This document shows positions 12,213 through 21,054 of a stretch of DNA of 30,733 nt, piece by piece; position 1 is the stretch's first letter, and the number at the start of each line of letters is the position of its first letter. The stretch is from a virus. Where the stretch lies: IMG/VR virus record IMGVR_UViG_3300046804_001770, positions 1 to 30,733 of that record; one strand, 5' to 3'. The notes beneath the pieces are model-generated. The model was not told where the DNA came from. It made no database searches and worked only from the letters and a program-made list of their open reading frames with translations. Both the position numbers and the translations under genes were made by a program.

Positions 12213-12555
12213 CTTTTGTATACCCCACTGTTTCTCTTTCAATATCTTCGTGATCAAATTCTGCCCAGTATAATTCAAAAGCTATAGTATCTTCAACAGC
12301 TTCGAACTGGTGATATTCGCCCGGTGCAACTTTAGTATATTGTCCGTCTGTTAAAACAGTTTCGTCAACTAGACTATAGTTGTTCTTCCATACTCGAATA
12401 ATTAATTTGCCTTTTTCAACAAAGAATCCATTCCATTTGTATTTGTGTTTGTGCTTTGAGCAAACGCCGCCGGCGGCAGCTTCTATACGATGAAATTCTA
12501 ATACTCCATTTGCTTCAAGTAACTCGGTCACACCCCAAACTTTTCCAGCTTTCAT
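12199..12555 (-). CDS. Single-domain cupin protein, 118 aa
   Basis: A 118-residue cupin: HKHKYKWNGFFVEKGKLII (about 36-54) gives cupin motif 1 with metal-type His, and PGEYHQFEAVEDTIAFELYW (about 78-97) gives motif 2. Cupins include sugar-phosphate isomerases and epimerases as well as binding proteins; this one is the bare barrel. Its C-terminal phrase on ELYWAEFDHEDIERE resembles the end of the cupin in the fusion protein at 27102-27860, so it might act on a sugar or nucleotide sugar. AAGGAG before the ATG supports the start. It sits among replication genes rather than in the sugar module. Confidence 0.8.
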   Translation of the reverse strand: MKAGKVWGVTELLEANGVLEFHRIEAAAGGVCSKHKHKYKWNGFFVEKGKLIIRVWKNNYSLVDETVLTDGQYTKVAPGEYHQFEAVEDTIAFELYWAEFDHEDIERETVGYTKDGTA

Positions 12556-12564
12556 AACAACTCC

Positions 12565-13071
12565 TTATAGGATTTTACTTAGGTCAATGATGTCATTTTG
12601 TCTACTTATTTCTTTTACAAAATAAACACAGTTAGGACTAGACTCAGTATTAGTAGGTATGGCCAGCAATTGACCATTACGCATTTTTGGAAAATACCAT
12701 TTAACATCATTGTAAAAATTAACAATTTCAATTTTTTTAAATTCTATTCTAAATCCATTAATTGGGTTAAAACAAAATGCTTCAAATCCTCTATCATTTA
12801 GGCTAGTTAACGGCAATATTTCAATGTCGCAGGCACTGGTACTATCACCAACTGCAATAGACCAGTCAATTGGCATAGTAACTTCATCGTTCCCTATACG
12901 TAGTACCATTGCTGGACTATTAAACGATTCTAAAAAGATTAATGGTATATAAAAGAAATCAGGATTTTGTGGATCGCTATTATCTAATACTGCGAATCTA
13001 ATGTCTTCTTCTATCTCATCAGGCAAATTGTTCAAATCAAAAGCCTTGTTATCTAACGTGAGTATTTGCAT
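12565..13071 (-). CDS. Conserved unknown protein, 168 aa
   Basis: A 168-residue, beta-rich protein with the strand-like phrases FFYIPLIFLESF, AMVLRIGNDEVTMPIDWSIAVGD, EILPLTSLNDRGFEAF and VKWYFPKMRNGQLLAIP. No catalytic motif is evident. I associate this pattern with conserved unknowns of marine T4-like phages, but cannot confirm it here. AAAAGG precedes the ATG. It follows the SGNH-like gene closely (one base between stop and start), so they are co-transcribed. Confidence 0.7.
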   Translation of the reverse strand: MQILTLDNKAFDLNNLPDEIEEDIRFAVLDNSDPQNPDFFYIPLIFLESFNSPAMVLRIGNDEVTMPIDWSIAVGDSTSACDIEILPLTSLNDRGFEAFCFNPINGFRIEFKKIEIVNFYNDVKWYFPKMRNGQLLAIPTNTESSPNCVYFVKEISRQNDIIDLSKIL

Positions 13072-13072
13072 A

Positions 13073-13960
13073 TTAACCTTTTATTTTTTTAAAATATGTA
13101 GAAACAACATCAATATAGTTTGTATGTTTCTTTGACAAAAATTCTTTTTTAGATTCTAAGAATTTTGTATACATAATCGAACTAAATTCTTTCCTTGCAA
13201 AGTTACTATCATTCACAGTTTCTTCACTTAGAAAGTCAGATAAAAAATCTAAATTTAAATTTATTTTTTCATTGTTTGTTATAAGATTTACAATTTTATT
13301 TTTTAATATTTTATGGTTAGAAAAACACAAATGGCATCCTCGAGCATCCATTCCAAAAAATATAGTATTTGTGTCTAAAGTTTCAAAGTCATCATTTATT
13401 TTAATAAGACTTTTTTCTATTGTACTATCAGTAAATTCTGCGTGACTTACATTTAGAAGATTGCCTTCGACAATATCTAAAAAATCAAATTGTTTCATAT
13501 CATATTCTAAATTACGAAAACATGAAATAATTATTGGCTTGCGCCACTGCTGTATCCTAGATAAATTATTCAACCATGCTAGTCTATTTTCTTCCCACAT
13601 ATCACCTAATTGAGGTCTATATAGGTAACTAAAGTAATTTATTGCAGCAGTACCAAATCCTGGAGGTAATTGTTGATCTATATTAATGACATTAACATTA
13701 GATATTTCAGGTATTGGTTCATAAAACCAAAATCTACTAGGTTCAGTTAATAATACAATAATTTGATCATCTTGTGTAATAAAATCTCGATTGTCTGCAA
13801 TCTTACTAAAACAGTAATCTTGCGAGGAGCCAATGCCTCCACCAATGTATAGCTGACATTTAAAATGTTTAGCTAATAAGGTCATCCAATAATTATCAAT
13901 TGAATCGCCGGGAGGATATGCACCAAAACTATCAGAAAAAATAAAAAGTTTGTTTATCAT
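13073..13960 (-). CDS. SGNH/GDSL hydrolase-like protein
   Basis: A 295-residue protein with the marks of an SGNH hydrolase: the N-terminal block FIFSDSFG (Asp10-Ser11, the nucleophile), a Gly block near GGGIGSSQD (40-48) and a C-terminal DARGCHLCFSNHKIL with Asp205, His210 and His216, one of which would complete the triad. The family removes acyl groups from sugars, lipids or peptidoglycan. It is separated from the UvsW stop by one base. Base composition is clearly more AT-rich than uvsW and its small neighbours, and it interrupts what looks like a conserved replication block, so it may be a later insertion. A link with the sugar module is possible. Confidence 0.65.
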   Translation of the reverse strand: MINKLFIFSDSFGAYPPGDSIDNYWMTLLAKHFKCQLYIGGGIGSSQDYCFSKIADNRDFITQDDQIIVLLTEPSRFWFYEPIPEISNVNVINIDQQLPPGFGTAAINYFSYLYRPQLGDMWEENRLAWLNNLSRIQQWRKPIIISCFRNLEYDMKQFDFLDIVEGNLLNVSHAEFTDSTIEKSLIKINDDFETLDTNTIFFGMDARGCHLCFSNHKILKNKIVNLITNNEKINLNLDFLSDFLSEETVNDSNFARKEFSSIMYTKFLESKKEFLSKKHTNYIDVVSTYFKKIKG

Positions 13961-13961
13961 T

Positions 13962-15422
13962 TTAACGCCAGTCTATCTTCTCAATCGTGAACGGATAGCG
14001 AGCTTCCTTGTAAAACTTTTTGCGCTGAGTAAGGTGCCTTTTGGCATACTTGCAGGTACTTGTGATGTCCCAGATCTGTACGAAGTCTTTGTCTTCAGCT
14101 CGCCTAATACCTCGCCCAATACTTTGTATAACCCTTGTAAAGCTCTTTCCGGGTTCCAAAAGAACCAGATTAAAAATCCTAGGGATATTAATACCCACAG
14201 CGGCCACACCATAAGTCGCCACAATAATCTTGTTATTAGCAATCGCAATTTCATCGTATTCTTCTTTTCTATCTTTAGTTTTAACTTCACCCGATATAAA
14301 CACGCTATCAGGAATTTCATTTACTAGAAATTTACCAGTATCTATTCTATTGACTAGAACTAGTGTGTTACCACTGTCTGCAATTTTACTAATTAATTTA
14401 GATAGATAGATCATACGATCTTCGTCTGTTACAAGATACTTATATTCTTCAGCATAACTCTTAAATTCAGGCAAGTCAATCATTTGCATAATAGCAACAT
14501 GACATTGACTAAGCACACCTTTTTCTTGTAAGTCGTGTGCAGCCACCTGATGCACTACCGGACCTATGCTGACAAATATCTGTTCATACTCAAACGGTTC
14601 TTTAGGCACTGTGCCTGTTAAACCCCATCGTATTGGTGCATTGCATAGATTCTGTGTTAATAAATTTTTAAGCACATTGGCTTTGGCCATATGTACTTCG
14701 TCAACAATAACAGTTTGAACACCGTCTAAAAATTCTGCCAGTGTTAATAACTCTGCTTCGTGATTCTTTGATTTTTTATCTAAAATGTTAAGACTTTGCC
14801 ATGTACAAATAGTGTGCGTACGACCTAATTCTTTACGGTCTCCGTAATACACACCTACATCTAAACCACAGTTGATAAAGTCTTCTTCCGTTTGTTCTAC
14901 CAGACTTTTATTAGGTACAATAGTGATTGTGCGACCATGAGGTTCGCATAATTTAGATAGTGTAGCAGTTGTAATTGTCTTACCAAATCCTGTAGCAATT
15001 TCCTGCAAACACTGAGGATTTTGCAAAAATTTATTAATAACTTCTACTTGGTCATCGCGTAGTCTAATAGGTTGTCCTTCATACCTGTGACCTTTAGGCC
15101 AACAACGATCTCCCCAAAAGTCTTCTTTTATTTCAGGAAATGTTAACTGTATAGGATGTCGATTGTCTTCAACATCAGTAACCTCAACTCCATTATTTTC
15201 CAGGATTTCAAGTATCTTAGGTAACTGCGTCAAGTAGCCGTTACCTCCTAAACCAAACAGACTCACTGATCCGTCCCAACGACCTAGTTTGTAAGCAGGG
15301 CGATATCTAGCAGTGGGATCTTCGTACTTAAATGTGTTAGCTAGCTTACGCCTAATTTCAACAGGCAAACCTTCTAACTTAAGATTTACTTCGTCTCTAA
15401 TGGTAATTTTACACGATGGCAT
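13962..15422 (-). CDS. uvsW: UvsW-type recombination DNA/RNA helicase
   Basis: A 486-residue superfamily 2 helicase. In T4, UvsW (503 residues) unwinds R-loops and branched recombination intermediates and helps shift from origin- to recombination-dependent replication. Visible are the N-terminal domain (1-120), the Q-region LRDDQVEVI, Walker A ATGFGKT (143-149), DEVH (241-244), GLTGT (motif III), a C-terminal RecA-like domain and motif VI SIGRGIRRAED. The ATG is internal to the end of the upstream gene, which overlaps by 14 bases. It is followed immediately by the SGNH-like gene. Confidence 0.94.
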   Translation of the reverse strand: MPSCKITIRDEVNLKLEGLPVEIRRKLANTFKYEDPTARYRPAYKLGRWDGSVSLFGLGGNGYLTQLPKILEILENNGVEVTDVEDNRHPIQLTFPEIKEDFWGDRCWPKGHRYEGQPIRLRDDQVEVINKFLQNPQCLQEIATGFGKTITTATLSKLCEPHGRTITIVPNKSLVEQTEEDFINCGLDVGVYYGDRKELGRTHTICTWQSLNILDKKSKNHEAELLTLAEFLDGVQTVIVDEVHMAKANVLKNLLTQNLCNAPIRWGLTGTVPKEPFEYEQIFVSIGPVVHQVAAHDLQEKGVLSQCHVAIMQMIDLPEFKSYAEEYKYLVTDEDRMIYLSKLISKIADSGNTLVLVNRIDTGKFLVNEIPDSVFISGEVKTKDRKEEYDEIAIANNKIIVATYGVAAVGINIPRIFNLVLLEPGKSFTRVIQSIGRGIRRAEDKDFVQIWDITSTCKYAKRHLTQRKKFYKEARYPFTIEKIDWR

Positions 15423-16590
15423 TAATTGTTCCTTCTAACGGCGGCCTATCGTTATAGTATACAATCAAATCAACAGCATCGCAATAGACACTGGTTTTAT
15501 TGTTCTTAAAATGATTTGAAAAGCTAATCACTGTCTTTGGATACCATTGTGATTTTATCAAAAATTTAGGCAATTTGTTATTAGCTATACCAGCAATTTT
15601 TGTTTGGTTGTTAAGTAGCGAATTATATTTGAGGGTTCCTACCTCACTGTTAAAAACTTTATTTGATTCGGCGGTATTATCAAATCTAAAATAAATTCCC
15701 ACGTTATCATTGATATTATTATTCTCTAATGCAGAGGCTAATTTTTTCAAATTTTGATGGCATTCTTTACTGTCATGGCCATTAAAAATAATCAATGCAG
15801 GTAGTCTAGACAACTCAAATAAACTGGCAATCAAATCTGTTAAACTGGTCTGAGTAGCGTTGACATAAACTTTTGTACTGGTACGATTGGCAATTTTTTC
15901 TGCCAGTGAATTTTCTGAAATTTTGTCAAAAATTTGGTATTGATATCGAAATTTTCGATCATGCAATTTCAATGAATTACTTTGATCTATTGAGGTAACT
16001 TCCTCTGACAACAAATCAATTTGACGTTGATTGCTGAGATTGTAAACATTGAAATAATTTTTATTCGACTTTAGTATGTCTTTAATTTCTCGGTAAAAAT
16101 TGGTGATTTTTTCGTCGATTTCAAACTGGTGTCTAGCAAATGCATCCAGTACCAGTGCAACATTTTTTTCTGTTAAAGGTATACTGTAAGATTTTGTTGT
16201 ACTTGAAAGCACCTGACCTTGAATATTCTTTGTAAGGTCACTGACTATTTGTTTTAATCGCTTGTTATAGGTAAATTCTATGACAATTTGTGGATCTACA
16301 CCTTTTGACAATGAAATTTTTCGTGTTTGTTCTATAACGCGAAAAGGTTTACTCCATGTTTCTAATTGCACGATTTCTGCAAATGCAGGATAAGAATTTT
16401 TTAAGTGATCCAGATTTTCTTTGAATATTTTTACTAGCAATTTTCCCTGATTTTCGGTCAAAAAATTGCCAAACTGAATTTGCCTCGAAAGGCTATTCAA
16501 AATTTTTCTGTCTCTTCCCGGTACGTCTTTGCTTAGAGGTTGAGCGCCGAGTTTGTTTAACTCTATGAGTAATTGGTCTACAGTGATCAT
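15409..16590 (-). CDS. Unknown 393-aa protein coupled to UvsW
   Basis: A 393-residue soluble protein. The N-terminal third is helical and charged (RDRKILNSLSRQIQFGNFLT, about 27-46), the middle is Lys/Asn/Ser-rich, and the C-terminal part (about 250-393) has alternating strands (PALIIFNGHD, VISFSN, DAVDLIVYYNDRPP) that could form a Rossmann- or RecA-like fold. There is no Walker A. Its 3' end overlaps uvsW by 14 bases, so it is probably made with UvsW and may act with it in recombination. A strong sigma-70 promoter lies directly before the ATG with no Shine-Dalgarno, so the mRNA is predicted to be leaderless. Confidence 0.8.
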   Translation of the reverse strand: MITVDQLLIELNKLGAQPLSKDVPGRDRKILNSLSRQIQFGNFLTENQGKLLVKIFKENLDHLKNSYPAFAEIVQLETWSKPFRVIEQTRKISLSKGVDPQIVIEFTYNKRLKQIVSDLTKNIQGQVLSSTTKSYSIPLTEKNVALVLDAFARHQFEIDEKITNFYREIKDILKSNKNYFNVYNLSNQRQIDLLSEEVTSIDQSNSLKLHDRKFRYQYQIFDKISENSLAEKIANRTSTKVYVNATQTSLTDLIASLFELSRLPALIIFNGHDSKECHQNLKKLASALENNNINDNVGIYFRFDNTAESNKVFNSEVGTLKYNSLLNNQTKIAGIANNKLPKFLIKSQWYPKTVISFSNHFKNNKTSVYCDAVDLIVYYNDRPPLEGTINAIV

Positions 16591-16596
16591 TTAACT

Positions 16597-16625
16597 ATTT
16601 TACTAAAATTTTCAAAAAAAGTCAA
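16597..16625 (-). promoter_or_regulatory. sigma-70 promoter giving a leaderless mRNA for the 393-aa gene
   Basis: On the minus strand, TTGACT (16620-16625), a 17-base spacer and TAAAAT (16597-16602), then AGTTAA and the ATG at 16590. The predicted transcript start is the A of the start codon. Confidence 0.8.
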
Positions 16626-16632
16626 GTTTTTC

Positions 16633-17478
16633 TTAAAAAATTCTTGACAGTGGTATACCTTGTTCTAGCTCTTCAATGGTCCACTCAGTATGACAAATTT
16701 TTTCTAACCATTGAGATCTGTCAGGTCTTTCAGGGTCTTCAATTTTTTCAAAATTTTTGGTAGAAATGGGGTATGCTAGGCTGTCAGGTGATGAAAAAAC
16801 TGGTATACCACTAATGGCTGCTAAAATTCCAGTGTTGCCTGACAAATTTACAACACAGTGGGCAGAAGAAAAATCTGCATGGTGGTCAAAGTCGTCATAC
16901 GTCCCGGCAATTTTTTGAGGTATGTGAATTTCTGCGGCAATTTTTCCAATTTTTTGACACCAATCAAAATCTCTAGGGTGAGGACGAAAAATAATTTTTC
17001 GATCAGTAAAATTTTTAATATTTTCTACCAGTGCGTGTAACCATTTTTCTGGAGCAGGCTGAGCTAGCCATTGTTCACTTTTAGTATGCTGACCACAAAT
17101 GACAATATTTTTACCAGTGGTGCGCCATTCTTTCAAAAAAATACCTAATTTTTTAGAACGACCATTTTCTAAGTTTTTATCATTGCCAAAATAGCCGTTT
17201 GCATTGATATGATTAAGTCCTATACGCCAAGTTGTGCCGCGTATTAGTCCGCCTACTTCCAAAACAATGACGGGTTTGCCTAGTCTTTTTGCAGTTTGCC
17301 AAATTTCTTGATTAGGCTGCATACGTCCGTTCCATAATACGGACCAAATGACATAGGCATCGGCATTTAGGTCATGTTCTACTAGTTCGTGTCCTAATCG
17401 AACCGCGCCTCTACTGAATGCGGTAAACACCGGCACTGAATTTAATGCACCGAATTTAGGAAAAATTGCCAGTCTCAT
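16633..17478 (-). CDS. Capsule-type glycosyltransferase (KpsC/KpsS-like), paralogue 1
   Basis: A 281-residue GT-B-like protein. The N-terminal half has a Rossmann-like start (MRLAIFPKFGALNSVP) and the strand AYVIWSVLW. The C-terminal half has IIFRPHPRD (about 173-181) and VNLSGNTGILAAISGIPVFS (about 219-238), the signature of capsule polysaccharide transferases that use nucleotide sugars. The end, PDRSQWLEKICHTEWTIEELEQG, matches the ends of the proteins at 24588 and 25480. It is the left flank of the carbohydrate module and diverges from the gene at 17517. It has no clear promoter or Shine-Dalgarno. Confidence 0.7.
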   Translation of the reverse strand: MRLAIFPKFGALNSVPVFTAFSRGAVRLGHELVEHDLNADAYVIWSVLWNGRMQPNQEIWQTAKRLGKPVIVLEVGGLIRGTTWRIGLNHINANGYFGNDKNLENGRSKKLGIFLKEWRTTGKNIVICGQHTKSEQWLAQPAPEKWLHALVENIKNFTDRKIIFRPHPRDFDWCQKIGKIAAEIHIPQKIAGTYDDFDHHADFSSAHCVVNLSGNTGILAAISGIPVFSSPDSLAYPISTKNFEKIEDPERPDRSQWLEKICHTEWTIEELEQGIPLSRIF

Positions 17479-17516
17479 AAGGCAGATAAGTAATATATGT
17501 ATTTAATAGGAATCTC

Positions 17517-18335
17517 ATGAGAAAATTTGCCGTAGTGACTACTTTTCATGAAAAAGGTCTGCACCAATATGCTCAAAAAATGATTGATACATTTTGTGTC
17601 ATGTGGCCGGAGGAAGTAACTCTCCACATATATCCAGAATTATGCAATCCTGCAATTAGAAACCATAATCATGTTACACTAAAACGTCTTGAAGAACTAG
17701 ACGACTTAATGAAGTTTAAAGAACGCTGGCGAAACGTGCCTAAAGCTAACGGAGATGTCAGCGGCGACCCCGTGCGTAGTCTACGCAAAGATGCTGGTAA
17801 GGGTTTTAAATGGGATGCGGTACGCTTTGCACATAAAGTCTATGCTATTTTTCATTGTGCTAAAGAAACCGACGCTGATGTGCTGTTTTGGATGGACGCA
17901 GATATGATTTGCCATAGTCCTATTACAATGGATGAGATAAATCAACTAGTACCTGAAGACCGAGACCTTTGTTTTTTAGGTAGAGAAGGAAAATTTAGTG
18001 AGTGTGGTCTCTATGCTATGAATTTACACAGTCCACACCTTAGACAATTCTTAGAAAACTTCCAACGCTTCTACGATGATGCAGAAAATGGAATTTTTAC
18101 GCTTGAAGAATGGCATGACAGTTTTGTTTTTGACGCAGTTAGACAAACTGTACCTTTACTTGAATTAGATTGGAGCAAAGGTCTAATAAAAGGTGAAGGA
18201 CATCCTCTAATTAACAGTCGTTGGGGTGCGTATCTTGATCACCTCAAAGGCGCACGTAAAAAAACAGGTCGTAGTTTGCAAACAGACCTCCGAGTCAATC
18301 GCACAGAACAATATTGGATGGAAAATCAACAATGA
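17517..18335 (+). CDS. GT-A-fold glycosyltransferase
   Basis: A 272-residue glycosyltransferase-like protein. It starts with a GT-A strand (KFAVVTTFHEKGL) and has the metal- and nucleotide-binding DxD motif as DAD in FWMDADMI (127-129), followed by CGLYAMNLHSP and a basic C-terminal segment. It would transfer a sugar from a nucleotide donor; donor and acceptor are unknown. AGGA seven bases before the ATG supports the start. It is the first of nine rightward genes with short overlaps, apparently one operon. Its stop overlaps the next start as ATGA. No clear promoter lies in the 38-base divergent gap. Confidence 0.75.
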   Translation: MRKFAVVTTFHEKGLHQYAQKMIDTFCVMWPEEVTLHIYPELCNPAIRNHNHVTLKRLEELDDLMKFKERWRNVPKANGDVSGDPVRSLRKDAGKGFKWDAVRFAHKVYAIFHCAKETDADVLFWMDADMICHSPITMDEINQLVPEDRDLCFLGREGKFSECGLYAMNLHSPHLRQFLENFQRFYDDAENGIFTLEEWHDSFVFDAVRQTVPLLELDWSKGLIKGEGHPLINSRWGAYLDHLKGARKKTGRSLQTDLRVNRTEQYWMENQQ

Positions 18336-18979
18336 AAGAAAGTTACGGATTTTGGTTTCCAGACTATGACAATCATTTCCCACGATTATTGGCAAAAAGT
18401 CTGCAAAAAGAAGGTATATTACGTTATCAATGGCGTGCTAGAGATGCTGCTATTGAAAACTGTATCAACAAACGAGTTTGCATTGACATAGGAGCCAATG
18501 TTGGTTTATGGAGTTGTGATCTAGTCAAGTCTTTTCGCAATGTTGTTGCCTTTGAGCCAGTAGAAGAATTTAGAGAATGCTTTAAGATGAACGTTATTGA
18601 AGGAAACTACAGTTTATATCCTATGGCATTGGGAAATACTGAAAGTTTTATTAATATGAACATAGTAGAAGGCAATACTGGTCATAGTCATGTTGATCCT
18701 ACCAGTGTGGGACAAGGCCGGATACCACTTAAGACGCTAGATAGTTTTAATTTTACTGAAGTTGACATGATTAAAATAGATGTTGAAGGCTATGAGCGTG
18801 ATATATTGTTAGGAGCCGAAAAAACTATCAAAACAAATAGACCAGTAATGGCTATAGAACAGCAAACACACGAATACCAAGACGATCAACAAGATTTTCC
18901 CTGTGTACGCCTATTAGAGTCGTGGGGTTATACTGTAGTTGGACAATTTAATAAGGATTGGATACTTAAATGGCTTTAA
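18332..18979 (+). CDS. FkbM-family methyltransferase
   Basis: A 215-residue SAM-dependent methyltransferase of the FkbM type, which methylates hydroxyls on sugars or natural products. Visible are the SAM site VCIDIGANVGLWS, the acidic AFEPVEEF, and the FkbM phrase MIKIDVEGYERDILLGAE. The in-frame TTG at 18314 would add six residues; the ATG at 18332 overlaps the previous stop as ATGA and is preferred. The end overlaps the next gene by ten bases. It probably methylates a glycan made by its neighbours. Confidence 0.85.
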   Translation: MKESYGFWFPDYDNHFPRLLAKSLQKEGILRYQWRARDAAIENCINKRVCIDIGANVGLWSCDLVKSFRNVVAFEPVEEFRECFKMNVIEGNYSLYPMALGNTESFINMNIVEGNTGHSHVDPTSVGQGRIPLKTLDSFNFTEVDMIKIDVEGYERDILLGAEKTIKTNRPVMAIEQQTHEYQDDQQDFPCVRLLESWGYTVVGQFNKDWILKWL

Positions 18980-19947
18980 AAATTAGATTTTACAGTGATG
19001 CTTACAAACCTAAACGTGCTAGTCATAGACTTCGTGGAGAATTAACAGCCTATTCACTAGCAGACCAAGGATACGATAGTAAAATCCTTACAGACTGGTC
19101 TGAAGTTGATCGAGACACTATTGTTATCTTTTTAAAACGTAGTATGCCGGCTAGTATACAACGTGCTAAAGACTTAGGTGCCAAAACTGTTTATGACTTG
19201 TGTGATAATAAATTTGATGAAAAGGAAGAATACGGTCCTAACTGTCAATTAGTAGATGTTGTCAGCGTTAACAGTGTTAACATGGGTATTAGTACATTAG
19301 AAAACACAGGTAGACGTAGTGTTGTCATGCCTGATCCGTTTGAACGTCGTATACTAGAACCTAAGTTTAATCCAGGACACGAAATGCAGTTGCTATGGTT
19401 TGGTAGCCAAAGCAGTTTAGGATTTTTACCTATTGTCGAAATGTGGAAACGTCTAGAAGCTGAAGTTGGTAATTATAGATTTCATATGATTATGAGCAAA
19501 CCTGATCGCGTATGGAGCAAAATGCGTAAACGTGCAGACAAAGGCGAAATTACAGGTGTAAATTTCAATCGATTGACATTATACGAATGGACTTGGGATT
19601 TACAAGGAGAATTATTAGATAAGTGCGACATGGTTGTTATGCCAGTTGTGGTAGATAATTATAGAACAGAAACAAAAAGTGCCAATCGTGTTATCGATAG
19701 TCTAGCATCTGGCAGATATGTAATTACAAGCCCTCTAGCCAGTTATTTAGAATTTAGTCCCTATACTTGGCAGGACCCAGATTATATTGCGGGTATTAAA
19801 GATGCATTTTTTAATCCAGAAAAGACATTAGAAAAAATACGTGCAGGACAAAAATATACAATAGAAAATTTTTCTGCAGAAAAGTTAAGTAAAAATTGGA
19901 TTGAAGAAATACTAAAGGAACTAGGATGGGAAGCCCGAATGATTTAA
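18970..19947 (+). CDS. GT-B-fold glycosyltransferase
   Basis: A 325-residue protein with a two-domain GT-B pattern. The N-terminal half holds a donor-independent Rossmann domain (KIRFYSDAY, VYDLCDNKFD). The C-terminal half starts at LLWFGSQSSLGFLPI (about 140), continues with DMVVMPVV and ends with the conserved GT4-like region SANRVIDSLASGRYVITS (about 238-255), where the Ser-Ala-Asn-Arg segment would hold the nucleotide phosphate. It probably adds a sugar in the module. It overlaps both neighbours, consistent with one operon. Confidence 0.75.
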   Translation: MALKIRFYSDAYKPKRASHRLRGELTAYSLADQGYDSKILTDWSEVDRDTIVIFLKRSMPASIQRAKDLGAKTVYDLCDNKFDEKEEYGPNCQLVDVVSVNSVNMGISTLENTGRRSVVMPDPFERRILEPKFNPGHEMQLLWFGSQSSLGFLPIVEMWKRLEAEVGNYRFHMIMSKPDRVWSKMRKRADKGEITGVNFNRLTLYEWTWDLQGELLDKCDMVVMPVVVDNYRTETKSANRVIDSLASGRYVITSPLASYLEFSPYTWQDPDYIAGIKDAFFNPEKTLEKIRAGQKYTIENFSAEKLSKNWIEEILKELGWEARMI

Positions 19948-20513
19948 TTTATATCAAAGAAGTTTGTCCTAATGTAACTGGACATGTGTTAGAAATTGGT
20001 GCAAGAGAAAACACCACAGGTTTTAGGGTACACTTTCAAGACAAGGTAGCATCATATACCGGCACAGATATTGAAGCAGGTCAAGATGTTGATGTCCAGT
20101 GTGATTTGTTAGACGCCAACAATCCATTGCCTAAAAATTATTACGATTTAGTAATCTGTTGTAGTGTTATGGAGCATGTTCCTAATCCGTGGGACCTAGC
20201 TAAGAATATTGCAGACTTGGTCAAACCAGGAGGACAATTGTATATTTGTGTCCCATGGTCATGGCGCTATCATCCGTATCCAGATGACTACTATAGATTT
20301 AGTTTTAGAGCTATAGAATATCTCTATCCGAATTTTAATTGGGACCGTTATGCTTATACTACAGAAAATACAGGCGACTTTAAATGGGTAGCTAAGGATG
20401 CTATCAGTGATAGAAAAATGGTCTATGCATTACATGATGATAATGGACGTAAGATTAAAAAGTATCTGTCATACTTACTGATCAACATGATAGGAACTAA
20501 AAATGTTGCGTGA
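19926..20513 (+). CDS. Class I SAM-dependent methyltransferase
   Basis: A 195-residue methyltransferase. SAM motif I is VLEIGARENTTG (about 20-31), the acidic loop is TGTDIEAGQDVD, and motif IV/post-IV is YDLVICCSVMEHVPNP; VKPGGQLYICVPW gives the usual post-II strand. A conserved YRFSF follows, as in methyltransferases of surface sugars. AAGGAACTAGG before the ATG supports the start. It overlaps its neighbours by about 20 and 11 bases. Confidence 0.85.
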   Translation: MGSPNDLIYIKEVCPNVTGHVLEIGARENTTGFRVHFQDKVASYTGTDIEAGQDVDVQCDLLDANNPLPKNYYDLVICCSVMEHVPNPWDLAKNIADLVKPGGQLYICVPWSWRYHPYPDDYYRFSFRAIEYLYPNFNWDRYAYTTENTGDFKWVAKDAISDRKMVYALHDDNGRKIKKYLSYLLINMIGTKNVA

Positions 20514-21054
20514 GGCAGTAGAAAAGATTGCAGGCCAACTTGTTAGATTACATTTAGGTTGCGGTCATCAAAAATTTACAGGCTATATTAATGTCGACGG
20601 TGAGTATATGAGCTACGATAGTGATATTGTCATACATGACATTAGCAAACCGTTTCCATTAGATGACAATACAGTAGATGAAATACTAACTGTACATGTC
20701 ATAGAACATTTTAGCAGGGAAATTCCTCCTGCTATGTTTAAAGAGTTTTATCGTATTTGCAAACCTGGCGGATTTGTAGCAATGGAATGGCCTGATTTGC
20801 TTAAAATGTGCCAGGAAGTAGTTAACAATCCTGATTGTTTTTGGACTCATGATAAACGCCTAGTTAAACGTACAGTGTCAGGGATCTACGGTGATTTTGC
20901 CAGATATCCAGATCCAGTGATGTTGCACAAGTGGGGTTATAGTGCAGAAAGCATGATGAGATTATTACGTGATGCAGGGTTTACCAATGTCTACAGCGAA
21001 GCTAATCATCATCCTAAATCTAGTATAGATAGCAGAGTAGTTGCATACAAATAA
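20503..21054 (+). CDS. Class I SAM-dependent methyltransferase
   Basis: A 183-residue methyltransferase with motif I RLHLGCGHQKFTGYINVD (about 14-31), the loop FPLDDNTVDEI and VHVIEHFSRE, then ICKPGGFVAMEWPDL. It resembles methyltransferases that sit in polysaccharide clusters. It is shorter than the preceding enzyme and different in sequence, so the two are not recent duplicates. Its stop overlaps the next start (TAATG). Confidence 0.83.
   Translation: MLREAVEKIAGQLVRLHLGCGHQKFTGYINVDGEYMSYDSDIVIHDISKPFPLDDNTVDEILTVHVIEHFSREIPPAMFKEFYRICKPGGFVAMEWPDLLKMCQEVVNNPDCFWTHDKRLVKRTVSGIYGDFARYPDPVMLHKWGYSAESMMRLLRDAGFTNVYSEANHHPKSSIDSRVVAYK

Noticed and set aside
12213-12278. Upstream TTG start of the gene ending at 11940
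   Set aside because: It would overlap the cupin gene by 80 bases; an in-frame ATG at 12212 gives a small overlap and a conserved-looking N-terminus.
18314-18331. TTG start of the FkbM methyltransferase
   Set aside because: The ATG at 18332 overlaps the previous stop as ATGA, the pattern used throughout this operon.
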